NCBI RefSeq assembly: GCF_002776695.1
Contig: NZ_LFJC01000003.1
Coordinates: 333,578-397,577, forward strand
Reading direction: 5' to 3'
Length of the DNA stretch: 64,000 nt
Source: Bradyrhizobium nitroreducens
Lineage (GTDB): Bacteria > Pseudomonadota > Alphaproteobacteria > Rhizobiales > Xanthobacteraceae
The notes below the pieces were generated by a model, which did not search any database, was not told the DNA's origin, and worked only from the letters and a program-made list of their open reading frames with translations. Below are positions 53,617 to 63,344 of this stretch, piece by piece (positions within the stretch are counted from its first letter, which is position 1; each line of letters begins with the position of its first letter). The position numbers were made by a program, and so were the translations under genes.

Positions 53617-55044
53617 ATGACAGGACCCCATTCCAATAGTGTGCACGTGATCGGCGCCGGCCTTGCCGGCTCGGAAGCTGCCTGGCAGGTCGCGAAGGCC
53701 GGCGTGCCCGTGGTGCTGCACGAGATGCGGCCGACCCGCATGACCGAGGCGCATCGCACCGATGGGCTCGCCGAGCTCGTCTGTTCCAATTCGTTCCGCT
53801 CGGACGACGCCGCCAACAACGCCGTCGGCCTCTTGCATGCGGAGATGCGCCGGCTCGATTCGCTGATCATGCGGGCGGCCGACGCCAACCAGGTGCCCGC
53901 CGGCGGCGCGCTGGCGGTGGACCGCGACGGGTTCTCGGCGGCGGTGACCAAGGCCCTCAACGAACATCCCCTGATCGAGATCGCCCGCGGCGAGGTTTCA
54001 GGTCTGCCGCCGGCCGAGTGGAGCAACGTCATCGTTGCCACCGGCCCCCTCACCTCCGCCCCACTGGCCGATGCCATTCGCGAGCTCACGGACGAGAATG
54101 CGCTCGCCTTCTTCGACGCGATCGCGCCGATCGTTCATCGCGAATCCATCGACATGTCGGTGGCCTGGTTCCAGTCGCGCTACGACAAGGTCGGCCCCGG
54201 CGGCAACGGCGCCGACTACATCAACTGCCCGATGACCAAGGAGCAGTATGACGGGTTCGTCGCCGCGCTGATCGCGGGAGAAAAGACCGAATTCAAGGAG
54301 TGGGAAACCAACACGCCCTATTTCGACGGCTGCCTGCCGATCGAGGTGATGGCGGAGCGCGGCCCCGAGACGCTGCGCCACGGCCCGATGAAGCCGGTCG
54401 GCCTCACCAATCCGCACGATCCCACCACCAAGGCCTACGCGATCGTCCAGCTGCGCCAGGACAACAAGCTTGGCACGCTTTACAACATCGTCGGCTTCCA
54501 GACGAAATTGAAATACGGCGAGCAGCAGCGCATCTTCCGCACCATCCCCGGGCTCGAGAAAGCGGAGTTCGCCCGTCTCGGCGGCCTGCATCGCAACACC
54601 TTCCTCAACTCGCCGAAGCTGCTCGACAGTCAGTTGCGCCTGCGCGCGCAGCCGCGGCTGCGCTTTGCCGGCCAGATGACGGGCTGCGAGGGCTATGTCG
54701 AGTCCGCCAGCGTCGGGCTGATCACCGGCCTCTATGCGGCAGCGGATGCGCGCGGCGAGACGCTCGTCAGCCCGCCGGCGACGACCGCGCTGGGATCTCT
54801 GCTTGGCCACATCACCGGCGGCCATATCGAGACCATCGAGCCGGGCACCCGCTCGTTCCAGCCGATGAACATCAATTTCGGCCTGTTCCCGCCGCTCGCG
54901 AGCGTGCCGACCAAGAAGCCCGACGGCACGCGGCTGCGCGGCAACGAAAAGACGGTGGCCAAGAAGCAGGCGATGAGCGCGCGGGCGCTCGCCGATCTCG
55001 ATCGCTGGATCGCCGATCACCTGCGCATCGCCGCCGCTGCGTGA
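53617..55044 (+). CDS. trmFO: Methylenetetrahydrofolate--tRNA (uracil-5-)-methyltransferase
   Basis: 475 residues. TrmFO (Gid) makes m5U54 in the T-loop of tRNA using 5,10-methylenetetrahydrofolate and FADH2. The FAD-binding motif [17 protein letters not shown] lies at residues 10-26, [20 protein letters not shown] near 55-74 and [20 protein letters not shown] near 350-369. The C-terminus [10 protein letters not shown] is characteristic. It is followed 7 bp later by the kinase-like gene on the same strand. Confidence 0.95.
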   Translation: MTGPHSNSVHVIGAGLAGSEAAWQVAKAGVPVVLHEMRPTRMTEAHRTDGLAELVCSNSFRSDDAANNAVGLLHAEMRRLDSLIMRAADANQVPAGGALAVDRDGFSAAVTKALNEHPLIEIARGEVSGLPPAEWSNVIVATGPLTSAPLADAIRELTDENALAFFDAIAPIVHRESIDMSVAWFQSRYDKVGPGGNGADYINCPMTKEQYDGFVAALIAGEKTEFKEWETNTPYFDGCLPIEVMAERGPETLRHGPMKPVGLTNPHDPTTKAYAIVQLRQDNKLGTLYNIVGFQTKLKYGEQQRIFRTIPGLEKAEFARLGGLHRNTFLNSPKLLDSQLRLRAQPRLRFAGQMTGCEGYVESASVGLITGLYAAADARGETLVSPPATTALGSLLGHITGGHIETIEPGTRSFQPMNINFGLFPPLASVPTKKPDGTRLRGNEKTVAKKQAMSARALADLDRWIADHLRIAAAA

Positions 55045-55051
55045 GTTCAAG

Positions 55052-56146
55052 ATGAGCCTCCCCAAAGACGACGCCGCGACGCTGTCGGCGCGCTGGACCG
55101 AGGGCGTGCTGCTCAAGCGCGACGTGTTCTCGACCGTCGAGCGCGGCCGCTTCAGCGGCGAGACCGGCGAGGTCGATGCGGTGCTGCGCCGGCTCGACGA
55201 GGTGCCGTGGTGGTCATTCCTGCTGGCGCGCCATCTGTTCGCCCGCGAGAAGCATGCACTGCGGCTCGCCAAGGGCCTGAACGTCGGCCCCGAGTTGCTA
55301 TGGGCCGGACGCCGTGCGCTGGTACGCGGCTTCGTCGACGGTGTCGCGCTGCATCTGGCAAAGCCGCACGGCGACCTCGCCTATTTCCGCTCGGCCAAGG
55401 CGGCTTTGCGCCGGCTGCGCCGCGCCGGCATCTGCCACAACGATCTTGCCAAGGAACAGAACTGGCTGGTCGGCCGCGACGGCCGCGCCTATGTCACCGA
55501 CTTCCAGCTCGCCGCGTGCTTCAACAGACGCGGCCGGCTTTATCGCATCCTCGCTTACGAAGACCTCCGGCATCTGCTCAAGCACAAGCGCTCCTATGCG
55601 CCCGATGCACTGACCCCGCGCGAGCGAAAAATCCTCGCCAAGAAGTCGTTCGCCGCGAGCCTGTGGCTCGCCACCGGCAAGAAGGTCTACCGCGCCATCA
55701 CCCGCGGGCTGTTCAACTTCACCGACCGCGAGGGCGGCGGCCGCAGGCTGGTCAACGATGCGCCGGTGCTGACCGAGTTGATCCGCAAGAATCCCGCCGT
55801 ACGCGATACCGCCATCGTTGCTTTTGCCGACCGTCGCTCCGGCGTCGGGCTCTACGCCTTCGTCGAAGCCGATCAGGCCACGCTCGAAGGCCAGTTGCGG
55901 AACGACCTTTCTGCCGCCAAGGGGCCGAAACCGCCGGAACACATCCAGGTGGTGCACGCGCTGCCACGCGACGCCAGCGGCAAGCCGCGCACCGAGATCC
56001 TGCAGCTGGTTGCCATGAACCAGCTCGACCTGATCGAGCCGATGATGAAGAACGACCAGGACCGCGCGTTCCTCAAGGACATTCTGGAACAGCGCAAGAA
56101 CCTGCGCGACCGCTTCAATTTCGAGGCGGACCTGCCGACGAGCTGA
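55052..56146 (+). CDS. Kinase-like protein fused to an acyl-CoA-synthetase C-terminal-like domain
   Basis: 364 residues. The first 230 are a protein-kinase-like/RIO- or LPS-kinase-like fold: catalytic loop GICHNDLAKEQNWLV (Asp131, Asn137) and metal-binding DF in AYVTDFQLA (Asp150). The N-lobe lysine region LLKRDVFSTVERGRF is less canonical. From about residue 222 the chain changes: TELIRKNPAVRDTAIVAFAD, GLYAFVEADQATLEGQL and VVHALPRDASGKPRTEIL match the small C-terminal lid domain of acyl-CoA synthetases (AMP-binding_C), including PR-x-x-SGK-x-R (Lys311). No adenylation core is present. It is coupled to trmFO (7-bp gap). Substrate unknown; the domain calls are from motif patterns. Confidence 0.82.
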   Translation: MSLPKDDAATLSARWTEGVLLKRDVFSTVERGRFSGETGEVDAVLRRLDEVPWWSFLLARHLFAREKHALRLAKGLNVGPELLWAGRRALVRGFVDGVALHLAKPHGDLAYFRSAKAALRRLRRAGICHNDLAKEQNWLVGRDGRAYVTDFQLAACFNRRGRLYRILAYEDLRHLLKHKRSYAPDALTPRERKILAKKSFAASLWLATGKKVYRAITRGLFNFTDREGGGRRLVNDAPVLTELIRKNPAVRDTAIVAFADRRSGVGLYAFVEADQATLEGQLRNDLSAAKGPKPPEHIQVVHALPRDASGKPRTEILQLVAMNQLDLIEPMMKNDQDRAFLKDILEQRKNLRDRFNFEADLPTS

Positions 56147-56217
56147 CGGGCCGCCGCGCCTTGAAGCGTCCACATTGGCGATAGAGAAGCGGTCGGAGAA
56201 TTGGGGGCGGTGGAGTC

Positions 56218-56793
56218 ATGCGCAGGCAGTGGATAATGACGCGTGGTGGGATTGGCGCAATGATCGCCGGCCTTCTGCTGCTCAACGCCACAGCCGCGAT
56301 GGCGGACTCACCGGCCGAGCTGATCTCGAGCTTCCGCCTCAAGCACGGCGAAGTCCGCGTCGTGCGCGATTCAACCCTCGACCGCATCGCCATGGACCAG
56401 GCCCGCGCGATGGCGGCGAAGGACGACCTCAGTCACGATGCGCTCGGCCCCTTCAACCGCCGCGTCGCGCCGGCCGGCGCCGGCCGCGCCGCCGAGAACA
56501 TCGCCTACGGCTACGACAATTTCGAGAAGACGCTGGGACAGTGGATCGACTCGTCCGGGCACCGCAAGAACCTGTTACTGCACAACGCCTCCCGCGTCGG
56601 CATCGCCAGCGCCAAGAACGCCAGCGGCAAGCGCACCTATTGGGCCATGGTGATCGCGGGCGATTACGAGCCGAAGGGCAAAGGCAAGAAAAAGGACAAG
56701 GAGCCCCTCGTTGCCGTGAAACGCGAGGCGACGCCCGCGAGCAAGCCGAAGCCCAGCAATTGTCACGTCAAGCTGCTCGGTCTCTGCATCTGA
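56218..56793 (+). CDS. Secreted CAP-domain (SCP-like) protein
   Basis: 191 residues with a signal peptide (RGGIGAMIAGLLLLNATAAM) and a CAP domain: LISSFRLKHGEVRVVRDSTL, the MAAKDDLSHDALGPFNRRV motif with the conserved His of the CAP cleft, AAENIAYGYDNFEKTLGQW and the H-x-x-N motif SSGHRKNLLLHNASRVGIAS. The C-terminal tail is Lys-rich with two Cys (NCHVKLLGLC). Prokaryotic CAP proteins are periplasmic or surface proteins of uncertain biochemical role. Confidence 0.85.
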   Translation: MRRQWIMTRGGIGAMIAGLLLLNATAAMADSPAELISSFRLKHGEVRVVRDSTLDRIAMDQARAMAAKDDLSHDALGPFNRRVAPAGAGRAAENIAYGYDNFEKTLGQWIDSSGHRKNLLLHNASRVGIASAKNASGKRTYWAMVIAGDYEPKGKGKKKDKEPLVAVKREATPASKPKPSNCHVKLLGLCI

Positions 56794-56869
56794 GCCGCGC
56801 CAGCCCATCTTGCTCGCGCTTGGCAACGCGCCTAATCCATGCACGAGATCGCAACAAGCGGAGGCGTGA

Positions 56870-58048
56870 GTGATCGACCTCGACCGAATACGCGCCGACA
56901 CGCCAGCCGCCTCCCGGCTTGTATACCTCCACAACGCGGGCGCGGCCCTGATGCCTGCGCCTGTCGTCACGGCGATGAAGGGACACATCGACCTCGAGAC
57001 TGAAATCGGCGGCTATGCCGCCGCCGACCGCGAGTCCGATCGGCTCGACGCGGTCTACGGTTCGGTGGCACGCCTGCTCAATGCAGCACCCGACGAGATC
57101 GCGCTGGTGGAGAACGCGACGGTCGCCTGGCAGATGGCGTTCTATTCGCTTGCGTTTCGCAAGGGCGACCGGATCCTGACCGCCGAGGCCGAATACGCCG
57201 CCAACTATGTCGCCTTTCTTCAGGTCGCCAAGCGCACGGGCGCCGTCATCGACGTGGTGCGGAGCGATGCCAGCGGTGAGCTCGACGTCGACGCGCTCGA
57301 GCGGATGATCGACGAACGGGTGAAACTGATCGCGATCACCTGGGTTCCGACCAATGGCGGGCTGGTCAATCCGGCCGCGGCGATCGGCAAGATCGCGCGG
57401 GCGCACGGTATTCCCTATCTGCTCGACGCCTGCCAGGCGGTCGGCCAGATGGCGGTCGACGTCGAGGCCATCGGCTGCGACATGCTGTCGGCCACGGGAC
57501 GCAAATTCCTGCGCGGCCCGCGCGGCACCGGCTTTCTCTACGTCCGCCGGGCGCTGCTGCAACGGCTCGAGCCGCCGATGATCGATCACTTCGCCGCGCC
57601 ATGGGTCTCACGCGATGAATATCGGCTACGCGACGATGCCCGCCGCTTCGAGACCTGGGAGAACAATTACGCGGCCCGGCTCGGGCTCGGCGCGGCTGTC
57701 GACTACGCGCTCGATATCGGCATCGCTCCGATCGAACAGCGCTGCCGCATGCTTGCCGGCCGGCTTCGCAATGGCCTTGCGACCGTTTCCGGCGTCACCA
57801 TGCGCGATCTCGGACGCGCCCCCGGAGCCATCGTCAGCTTCACGATGGACGGGCACGAGGCGGACACCATTGTCGCCAGCGCCGCTGCAGCCGGCATCAC
57901 GATCGGCGCATCCGATCCGTCGAGCACGCGCATCGATGCCGAGCTTCGCGCGTTGCCGCATGTCGTGCGGGCATCACCGCATTATTACAACACGGAAGCC
58001 GAGATCGACCGGCTGATCGCGCATCTGGCGGGTTTGGCGCGGCGGTAG
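56870..58048 (+). CDS. Class V aminotransferase (cysteine-desulfurase-like fold)
   Basis: 392-residue PLP enzyme. Motifs are YLHNAGAALMPAPVV at the start, ENATVAWQMAFYSLAFRKGD, the Asp of YLLDACQAVGQMAVDVE and the PLP lysine in SATGRKFLRGPRGTGFLYV (about Lys211). The class V family includes cysteine desulfurases, EgtE, kynureninase and isopenicillin N epimerase; the catalytic-loop Cys of NifS/IscS is absent, so a desulfurase role is unlikely. It starts at GTG 56870 behind GGAGGC. Substrate unknown. Confidence 0.87.
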   Translation: MIDLDRIRADTPAASRLVYLHNAGAALMPAPVVTAMKGHIDLETEIGGYAAADRESDRLDAVYGSVARLLNAAPDEIALVENATVAWQMAFYSLAFRKGDRILTAEAEYAANYVAFLQVAKRTGAVIDVVRSDASGELDVDALERMIDERVKLIAITWVPTNGGLVNPAAAIGKIARAHGIPYLLDACQAVGQMAVDVEAIGCDMLSATGRKFLRGPRGTGFLYVRRALLQRLEPPMIDHFAAPWVSRDEYRLRDDARRFETWENNYAARLGLGAAVDYALDIGIAPIEQRCRMLAGRLRNGLATVSGVTMRDLGRAPGAIVSFTMDGHEADTIVASAAAAGITIGASDPSSTRIDAELRALPHVVRASPHYYNTEAEIDRLIAHLAGLARR

Positions 58049-58060
58049 ACTGCGCGCCGC

Positions 58061-59305
58061 TCAGGTGCAGCGGGCGCTCAATCCGGATGCGCTGAGCCTG
58101 GCCATCACCTCGTCGAGATGAGCGGCATCGCGGGTCTCGATGACGAGCTGCAGCAGCGTCGCCTTGGCCGGCAGCTCGGAAAAGGTCCGCTGGTGCGAGA
58201 CCTCGATGATGTTGGCACCGGCCTCGGCGAGCAGCGCGGCCACCGCGGCCAGTTGTCCGGGTCTGTCGGGGATATCGAGCGAGAGCTGGGTCAAGCGCCC
58301 TTCGCGCGCGAGCTCGCGCGTGAGGACGGATGCGATCAGCCGCGTATCGATATTGCCGCCGCTCAGGACGAGACCGACCTTATGCCCGGCGAAGCGGGTC
58401 GGATCGGACATCAGCGCAGCGAGGCCGGCGGCGCCGGCGCCCTCCACCACCGTCTTCTCGATCGAGATCAGGGTCGCGACGGCGCGCTCGAGCTCGGCTT
58501 CGTTGACGAGCGCAATGTCGTCGACGAGGCGGCGGACGATCTCGGTGGTGATCTTGCCGGGCGATTTGACCGCGATGCCTTCCGCGAGCGTATCGCCGCG
58601 CGCCGGCAGATTGCCGTCATGGATGGCGTTGTACATCGAGGGATAGAGCCAGGCCTCGACGCCCAAAATCCGCAGCGACGGCTTGATCGCTTTCGCCGCG
58701 ATGGCGATGCCGCTGATCAGGCCGCCGCCTCCGATCGGGACGACCAGCGTATCGAGTTCCGGCACCGCTCTCATCATCTCCAGCCCGACGGTGCCCTGCC
58801 CTGCGATCACGAGCGGATCGTCGTAGGGGTGGACGAAGATCATGCCCCTCGCTTCGCCGTGGCTGCGCGCGAACGCGGCCGCCTCCTCCAGCGTCGCGCC
58901 GGTGACGACCACTTCCGCGCCGTGATGCCTGGTGTTCTCGACCTTCACCATCGGCGTGCCGACCGGCATCACGATGGTGGCGGGAATGCCGAGCCGCTTG
59001 GCGTGATAGGCAACACCCTGCGCGTGGTTGCCGGCGGACATGGCGATGACGCCGCGCGCGCGCTCCTCGGCCGTCAGCGCGGTCAGGCGGTTGAGTGCGC
59101 CGCGCTCCTTGAAGGACGAGGTGAACTGGAGGTTCTCGAATTTCAGCCAGATCTCGCAGCCGCAGATGCCGCTCAGCGTGCGACTGTAGCTGCAGGGCGT
59201 CTCGACGACGGCCCCGCGGATGGTGTCGGCCGCGGCCTGAATGTCGCTTGGCGCGACCGGAAAGCCGCTCAGGTCCGGCGATGTGGTTTGGGACAACTCA
59301 GTCAT
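58061..59305 (-). CDS. ilvA: Threonine ammonia-lyase with ACT domain
   Basis: 414 residues. It deaminates L-threonine to 2-oxobutyrate, the first step to isoleucine or a catabolic step. The PLP lysine is Lys66 in SSFKERGALNRL; the phosphate loop is VPIGGGGLISG near residue 190; SAGNHAQGVAYHA fits the fold-II active site. A single ACT-like regulatory domain lies at about 330-414 (RLTQLSLDIPDRPGQLAAVA). One ACT domain is typical of the smaller TdcB/IlvA form. It is convergent with the aminotransferase gene, which ends 12 bp away. Confidence 0.92.
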   Translation of the reverse strand: MTELSQTTSPDLSGFPVAPSDIQAAADTIRGAVVETPCSYSRTLSGICGCEIWLKFENLQFTSSFKERGALNRLTALTAEERARGVIAMSAGNHAQGVAYHAKRLGIPATIVMPVGTPMVKVENTRHHGAEVVVTGATLEEAAAFARSHGEARGMIFVHPYDDPLVIAGQGTVGLEMMRAVPELDTLVVPIGGGGLISGIAIAAKAIKPSLRILGVEAWLYPSMYNAIHDGNLPARGDTLAEGIAVKSPGKITTEIVRRLVDDIALVNEAELERAVATLISIEKTVVEGAGAAGLAALMSDPTRFAGHKVGLVLSGGNIDTRLIASVLTRELAREGRLTQLSLDIPDRPGQLAAVAALLAEAGANIIEVSHQRTFSELPAKATLLQLVIETRDAAHLDEVMARLSASGLSARCT

Positions 59306-59350
59306 AGGACAGCATAGAGCATCCGGCGGTTCGAGGCGATAAGCCAGCCG

Positions 59351-60214
59351 CTATTTGGTAAATTCTCGGGAACGTGAAGCCCGCCACAGCGTCCAGAGCG
59401 TGCGCAGCCGCGACGTCGGCTGCGGCGCGAACGGATTGCGGCCGGGCTGCGACAGGCGCTTCAGATCGGCCCTGACCTGGCTCAGCGGCAGGAACGCCGG
59501 ATGCACCGCTGCCGGCACCTCCGCCAGCAGCGACAAGGCTGCGGTCAAATGCTGCTGCGCCTCCCCCGTGAGCTGCTCCAGCACGGCACGCAGGTTTGCC
59601 GTGTCCCTGCCGGCAAACACATCCTCCATTTCACAGCCATGGCTCGCCAGGACCTGCTGCGGCAGGAAGAGCTGCCGGTGCGATGCATCGCGCGGCAGGT
59701 TCGTGATGATCTGCACGATGCCCTGCGCCAGCCCGGCATGGCGGGCGAGATGCTCGATCGCTTCCGATGACGGCGCCAAAACCTGCGCGGCGAGACCGAA
59801 CAGCGCCGATGAGGTCGCGGCCAGATAGCCCTCCAGCGCGGCCATGGTCGGCATCGGGTCGTTGTAAAGGTCGAACTGGTGCTCGTCGACCAGCAGCGAG
59901 AGCGGCTCGACGGGCAGGTCGAAATCGCGGATCGCGCGCAAAAGCTCGGCCGCGACCGGATTGCCCTCGGCACTGCCGTGGACGAGGCCCGAGAACAGAT
60001 CGGTCCACCATTGAAAGCGGATCTCGCCGGGCAAGGGCTGGCTCACCTGGTCGCGGACGCGGACGATCTCGACATTGAAGGCGTAGAGCGCCAGCAGCGC
60101 ACGGCGCTCGGCGGCGGGCGCGAACAGGGTCGCGGCATAGCGCGGGAAGTCGTGGCTGCGCACGAGATCGGCGCAGAAGGAAACGTTGTCCGGCGGCGGC
60201 GCGGCACTGCTCAT
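59351..60214 (-). CDS. Squalene/phytoene-synthase-like protein, NDUFAF6-type complex I assembly factor homologue
   Basis: 287 residues of the squalene/phytoene synthase fold, but the first Asp-rich substrate motif (DxxxD) is changed to VRDQVSQPLPGEIRFQWW, as in the mitochondrial complex I assembly factor NDUFAF6 (C8orf38), so prenyl synthesis is unlikely. Other family segments are FCADLVRSHDFPRYAATLFA at the start, LAGLAQGIVQIITNLPRDAS-like LARHAGLAQGIVQIITNLPR, and HPAFLPLSQVRADLKRLS. It lies 7 bp from the Mth938-like gene, a homologue of NDUFAF3, so the two probably act together on NADH dehydrogenase (inference). Confidence 0.85.
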   Translation of the reverse strand: MSSAAPPPDNVSFCADLVRSHDFPRYAATLFAPAAERRALLALYAFNVEIVRVRDQVSQPLPGEIRFQWWTDLFSGLVHGSAEGNPVAAELLRAIRDFDLPVEPLSLLVDEHQFDLYNDPMPTMAALEGYLAATSSALFGLAAQVLAPSSEAIEHLARHAGLAQGIVQIITNLPRDASHRQLFLPQQVLASHGCEMEDVFAGRDTANLRAVLEQLTGEAQQHLTAALSLLAEVPAAVHPAFLPLSQVRADLKRLSQPGRNPFAPQPTSRLRTLWTLWRASRSREFTK

Positions 60215-60221
60215 GTGCTGT

Positions 60222-60605
60222 TCAGGGCACCGCGATCAGCGCAGCCGCGACCCGCCGCCGTTCACCGATCATGATGTTGTAGGTGCGCACCGCGGGGCCG
60301 GTCTGCATCGTGTCCAGCACCACCCTCACCGCTTTGAGCGCCTGGCGCAGCTCCGGCGGCGGCAGCCAGAGCCCGGTCCCGGTGCCGATCAGGAGCGTGT
60401 CGATGCCACCCGCGGCTGCGAACACCCGGTCCAGGGAATAGCGGTCGATCTTCGCGGGATCCGTCACGTCCCAGGCCCAGATCGCCTCGGGCAGGCACAG
60501 CAGCGAGCCCCGGTGCGACATGCCGGCGAAGACAAAGCCGCCCTTGCCATAGGCCTCGATCGGCGCCGAGCGCGGGAAATGCGGTGCGTTGGGATCGCCG
60601 GCCAT
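60222..60605 (-). CDS. Mth938-like domain protein, NDUFAF3-type complex I assembly factor homologue
   Basis: 127 residues of the Mth938/DUF498 family: APIEAYGKGGFVFAGMSHRG, ALPEAIWAWDVTDPAKI-type segment, LLIGTGTGLWLPPPELR and MQTGPAVRTYNIMIGERRRV. The human homologue NDUFAF3 binds NDUFAF4 in complex I assembly. In alphaproteobacteria this gene is known to lie beside secD/secF/yajC, as here. Catalytic residues are not known. Confidence 0.87.
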   Translation of the reverse strand: MAGDPNAPHFPRSAPIEAYGKGGFVFAGMSHRGSLLCLPEAIWAWDVTDPAKIDRYSLDRVFAAAGGIDTLLIGTGTGLWLPPPELRQALKAVRVVLDTMQTGPAVRTYNIMIGERRRVAAALIAVP

Positions 60606-60665
60606 ATGCCTCGCCCGAATGAGCCTACCGCCCTCGCAAACGCCTGCGAGGGCATGCGGTTCGGA

Positions 60666-61685
60666 TCATGCCTTGCTTTTCTTCGCCGGCGCAGCCTCGT
60701 CCTTCGCATCCTCGCGGTGCTCGCCGACGCCGAGATAGATCAGGATCGGCGCTGCGATGAAGATCGAGGTATAGGTGCCGACCAGCACCACGCCGAACAT
60801 CATCACCGCGGTGAAGCTGTGGATGGCGTGACCACCGAACAGGAGCAGCGCCAGCAGCGCCAGCGTCACCGTGAAATGGGTGATGATCGAGCGCGACAGC
60901 GTCGAGTTGATGGACTCGTTGAGCAGCTGCGGCATCGGCATCTTCTTGTAGCGACGCAGCATTTCGCGGATACGGTCGTAGATGACGACGGTGTCGTTGA
61001 GCGAATAGCCCAGAATGGTCAAAAGCGCCGCGATACTGGTCAGGTCGAAATCGACCTGGCTGATCGACATGAAGCCGATCGTCAGCACGATGTCGTGCAC
61101 GTTGGCGATCATGGCGCCCAGCGCGAACTGCCATTCGAATCGGAACCAGAGATAGATCAGGATCGAGACGATCGCGAGCATCAGGCCGAGCATGCCGTAG
61201 GCCAAGAGCTCGCCGGCGACGCGCGGACCGAGCACCTCGACGCGGCGGTACTCAATGGAATCACCGAGCGCGGTGCGGACCTTCTGTACGGCGTCCTGCT
61301 GCGCCTTGTCGCCGCCGGGCTGCTCGGCAACCCGGATCAGGACGTTCTCGGGACCGCCGAACTGCTGTAGCTGGATTTCGCCGAGCCGCAAGCCCTCCAG
61401 CGTCGTGCGCATCGCCGCGATGTCAGCGGCGCCGGACTTGGCCCGCACCTCCAGCAGCGTGCCGCCCTTGAAGTCGATACCGAGGTTCAGGCCGTGGGTG
61501 AAGAACAGCGTGATCGCGACGATCGACAGCGCTGCCGAGATCGGGAAGCTGATGCGGCGGAAGCGCGTGAAGTCGAAATGCGTATCGTCAGGAACGATGC
61601 GCAACGACGGCAACAGGCCAAGGGCCGCGACCACGGTGAGAATGGCGATGAGGACGCCGAGCCCGATGAGAACGGTGTGAGTCAC
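60666..61685 (-). CDS. secF: Protein translocase subunit SecF
   Basis: 339-residue inner-membrane protein with six helices. Family motifs are FPISAALSIVAITLFFTHGL, LGIDFKGGTLLEV, the periplasmic loop with VRTALGDSIEYRRVEVLGPR, SILIYLWFRFEWQFALGAMI and the ILGYSLNDTVVIYDRIRE segment between helices. With SecD and YajC it uses the proton motive force to promote the last stages of Sec export and membrane protein release. It lies 10 bp downstream of secD. Confidence 0.95.
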   Translation of the reverse strand: MTHTVLIGLGVLIAILTVVAALGLLPSLRIVPDDTHFDFTRFRRISFPISAALSIVAITLFFTHGLNLGIDFKGGTLLEVRAKSGAADIAAMRTTLEGLRLGEIQLQQFGGPENVLIRVAEQPGGDKAQQDAVQKVRTALGDSIEYRRVEVLGPRVAGELLAYGMLGLMLAIVSILIYLWFRFEWQFALGAMIANVHDIVLTIGFMSISQVDFDLTSIAALLTILGYSLNDTVVIYDRIREMLRRYKKMPMPQLLNESINSTLSRSIITHFTVTLALLALLLFGGHAIHSFTAVMMFGVVLVGTYTSIFIAAPILIYLGVGEHREDAKDEAAPAKKSKA

Positions 61686-61695
61686 GATCAGGCTC

Positions 61696-63297
61696 CTAGA
61701 TCGGCACGCTCTGCGGCCGCTTCCACCGTACCCACCAGGCCACGATCAGCCGGGTCATGGTGAAGGCGGTGAACACCGTGGTGATGATGCCGATGCCGAG
61801 CGTCACGGCAAAGCCGCGCACCGGGCCGGTGCCGATGTAGAACAGCACCGCGGCGGCAATGAAGGTCGTAATGTTGGAATCGAGGATGGTCGCCAGCGCC
61901 CGCTTGAATCCGGCGTCGATCGCCGAGATCGCGTTGCGGCCGCCGCGCAGCTCCTCGCGGATGCGCTCGTAGATCAGCACGTTGGAGTCCACCGCGATGC
62001 CGACGGTGAGCACGATGCCGGCGATGCCGGGCAGCGTCAGCGTGGCGTTGAGCAGCGACAACAGGCCGAAGATCATGGCGACGTTGATGGCCACAGCGAT
62101 ATTGGCGAACACGCCGAACAGCCGGTAGGTCAGCAGCATGAAGACGATGACGAGGATCGAGCCGACATAGGCGGCCAGTTCGCCCTTCTCGATCGAGTCC
62201 TGGCCGAGGCCCGGACCGACGGTGCGCTCCTCGACCACGGTCAGCGGCGCCGGCAGTGCGCCGGCGCGCATCAGGATTGCGAGATCATTGGCGGACTGGA
62301 CCGTGAAGCTGCCGGAGATCTGTCCCTGCCCGCCCGTGATGGGCTCGTTGATCCTGGGCGCGGAGATCACCTTGTTGTCGAGCACGATCGCGAAGGGCAG
62401 CCCGACATTCTCTTGCGTGGCCTGCGCGAACTTGCGCGCGCCCGACGTATTGAACTTGAAGCTGACGACCGGCTCACTCGTACGCTGGTCGAAGGTCGCC
62501 TGGGCGTCGATCAGATCGCCGCCGGCAACCAGCACCTGCTTCTTGACCACATAAGGCGTCGGCGGCGGCGACGCGCTCATCAGCAACTCGGAGTCCGGCG
62601 GCAACCTGCCCGCTTGCGCCTGGTCCGGCGACACGGTCGTGTCGACCATGCGGAATTCCATCTTCGCGGTCTCGCCGAGCAGCTTCTTCAGGCGCGTCGG
62701 ATCCTGAAGACCCGGGACCTGCACCAGGATGCGGTCGTTGCCCTGGCGCTGGATCACGGGCTCGACGGTGCCGAGCTCGTTGACGCGGCGCTCGACGATC
62801 TGGATCGACTGCTCGATGGTCTTGCGCATGCGGTCGAGCATCGCGGCCTGCGGGACGGTCAGGCGGATCACGCCGCCGGCCTCGCTCACCTCGAGATCGC
62901 GCTGACCGCTGGATCCCATCAGGCCGCCCAGCGGCTGGGAGAGTTCGCGCAGCTTGGCGAGCGCAGCCTGAACGTCGGTCTCCTTGGTGATGCGAACTTC
63001 GGCTGCGTCATTGCGGACGACCACGCCGCCGGTGAAGCCGATCTTGGCATCGCGCAGGGCGCGGCGCACGTCGTCGCGGACCTGGTCGAGCCGCTCCTTC
63101 TTCACGTAGTTGGAATCGACCTCGAGCAGCAGATAGGAGCCGCCCTGAAGGTCGAGGCCGAGCACGAGCCGCCGCTGCGCCCAGGCGGGCCAGGTCTTGA
63201 CCTGCGCCTCGGGGAAGAAGTTCGGGACCGCGCAGAGGCACACGATCAGCGCCGTCAGGATGATCCCGAGCGCCTTCCACCGCGTGAAATACAACAT
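61696..63297 (-). CDS. secD: Protein translocase subunit SecD
   Basis: 533 residues. The N-terminal helix is followed by the periplasmic P1 domain (GLDLQGGSYLLLEV, then VERRVNELGTVEPVIQRQGN and ILVQVPGLQDPTRLK) and the C-terminal membrane part with TLPGIAGIVLTVGIAVDSNV and IYERIREELRGGRN, where the Asp/Arg pair serves proton-driven function. The gene order yajC-secD-secF is standard. Confidence 0.95.
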   Translation of the reverse strand: MLYFTRWKALGIILTALIVCLCAVPNFFPEAQVKTWPAWAQRRLVLGLDLQGGSYLLLEVDSNYVKKERLDQVRDDVRRALRDAKIGFTGGVVVRNDAAEVRITKETDVQAALAKLRELSQPLGGLMGSSGQRDLEVSEAGGVIRLTVPQAAMLDRMRKTIEQSIQIVERRVNELGTVEPVIQRQGNDRILVQVPGLQDPTRLKKLLGETAKMEFRMVDTTVSPDQAQAGRLPPDSELLMSASPPPTPYVVKKQVLVAGGDLIDAQATFDQRTSEPVVSFKFNTSGARKFAQATQENVGLPFAIVLDNKVISAPRINEPITGGQGQISGSFTVQSANDLAILMRAGALPAPLTVVEERTVGPGLGQDSIEKGELAAYVGSILVIVFMLLTYRLFGVFANIAVAINVAMIFGLLSLLNATLTLPGIAGIVLTVGIAVDSNVLIYERIREELRGGRNAISAIDAGFKRALATILDSNITTFIAAAVLFYIGTGPVRGFAVTLGIGIITTVFTAFTMTRLIVAWWVRWKRPQSVPI

Positions 63298-63344
63298 CGA
63301 CTGGACCTGTCAGATGGGGAGACTTGAGATGCTCGCGGACGCGC

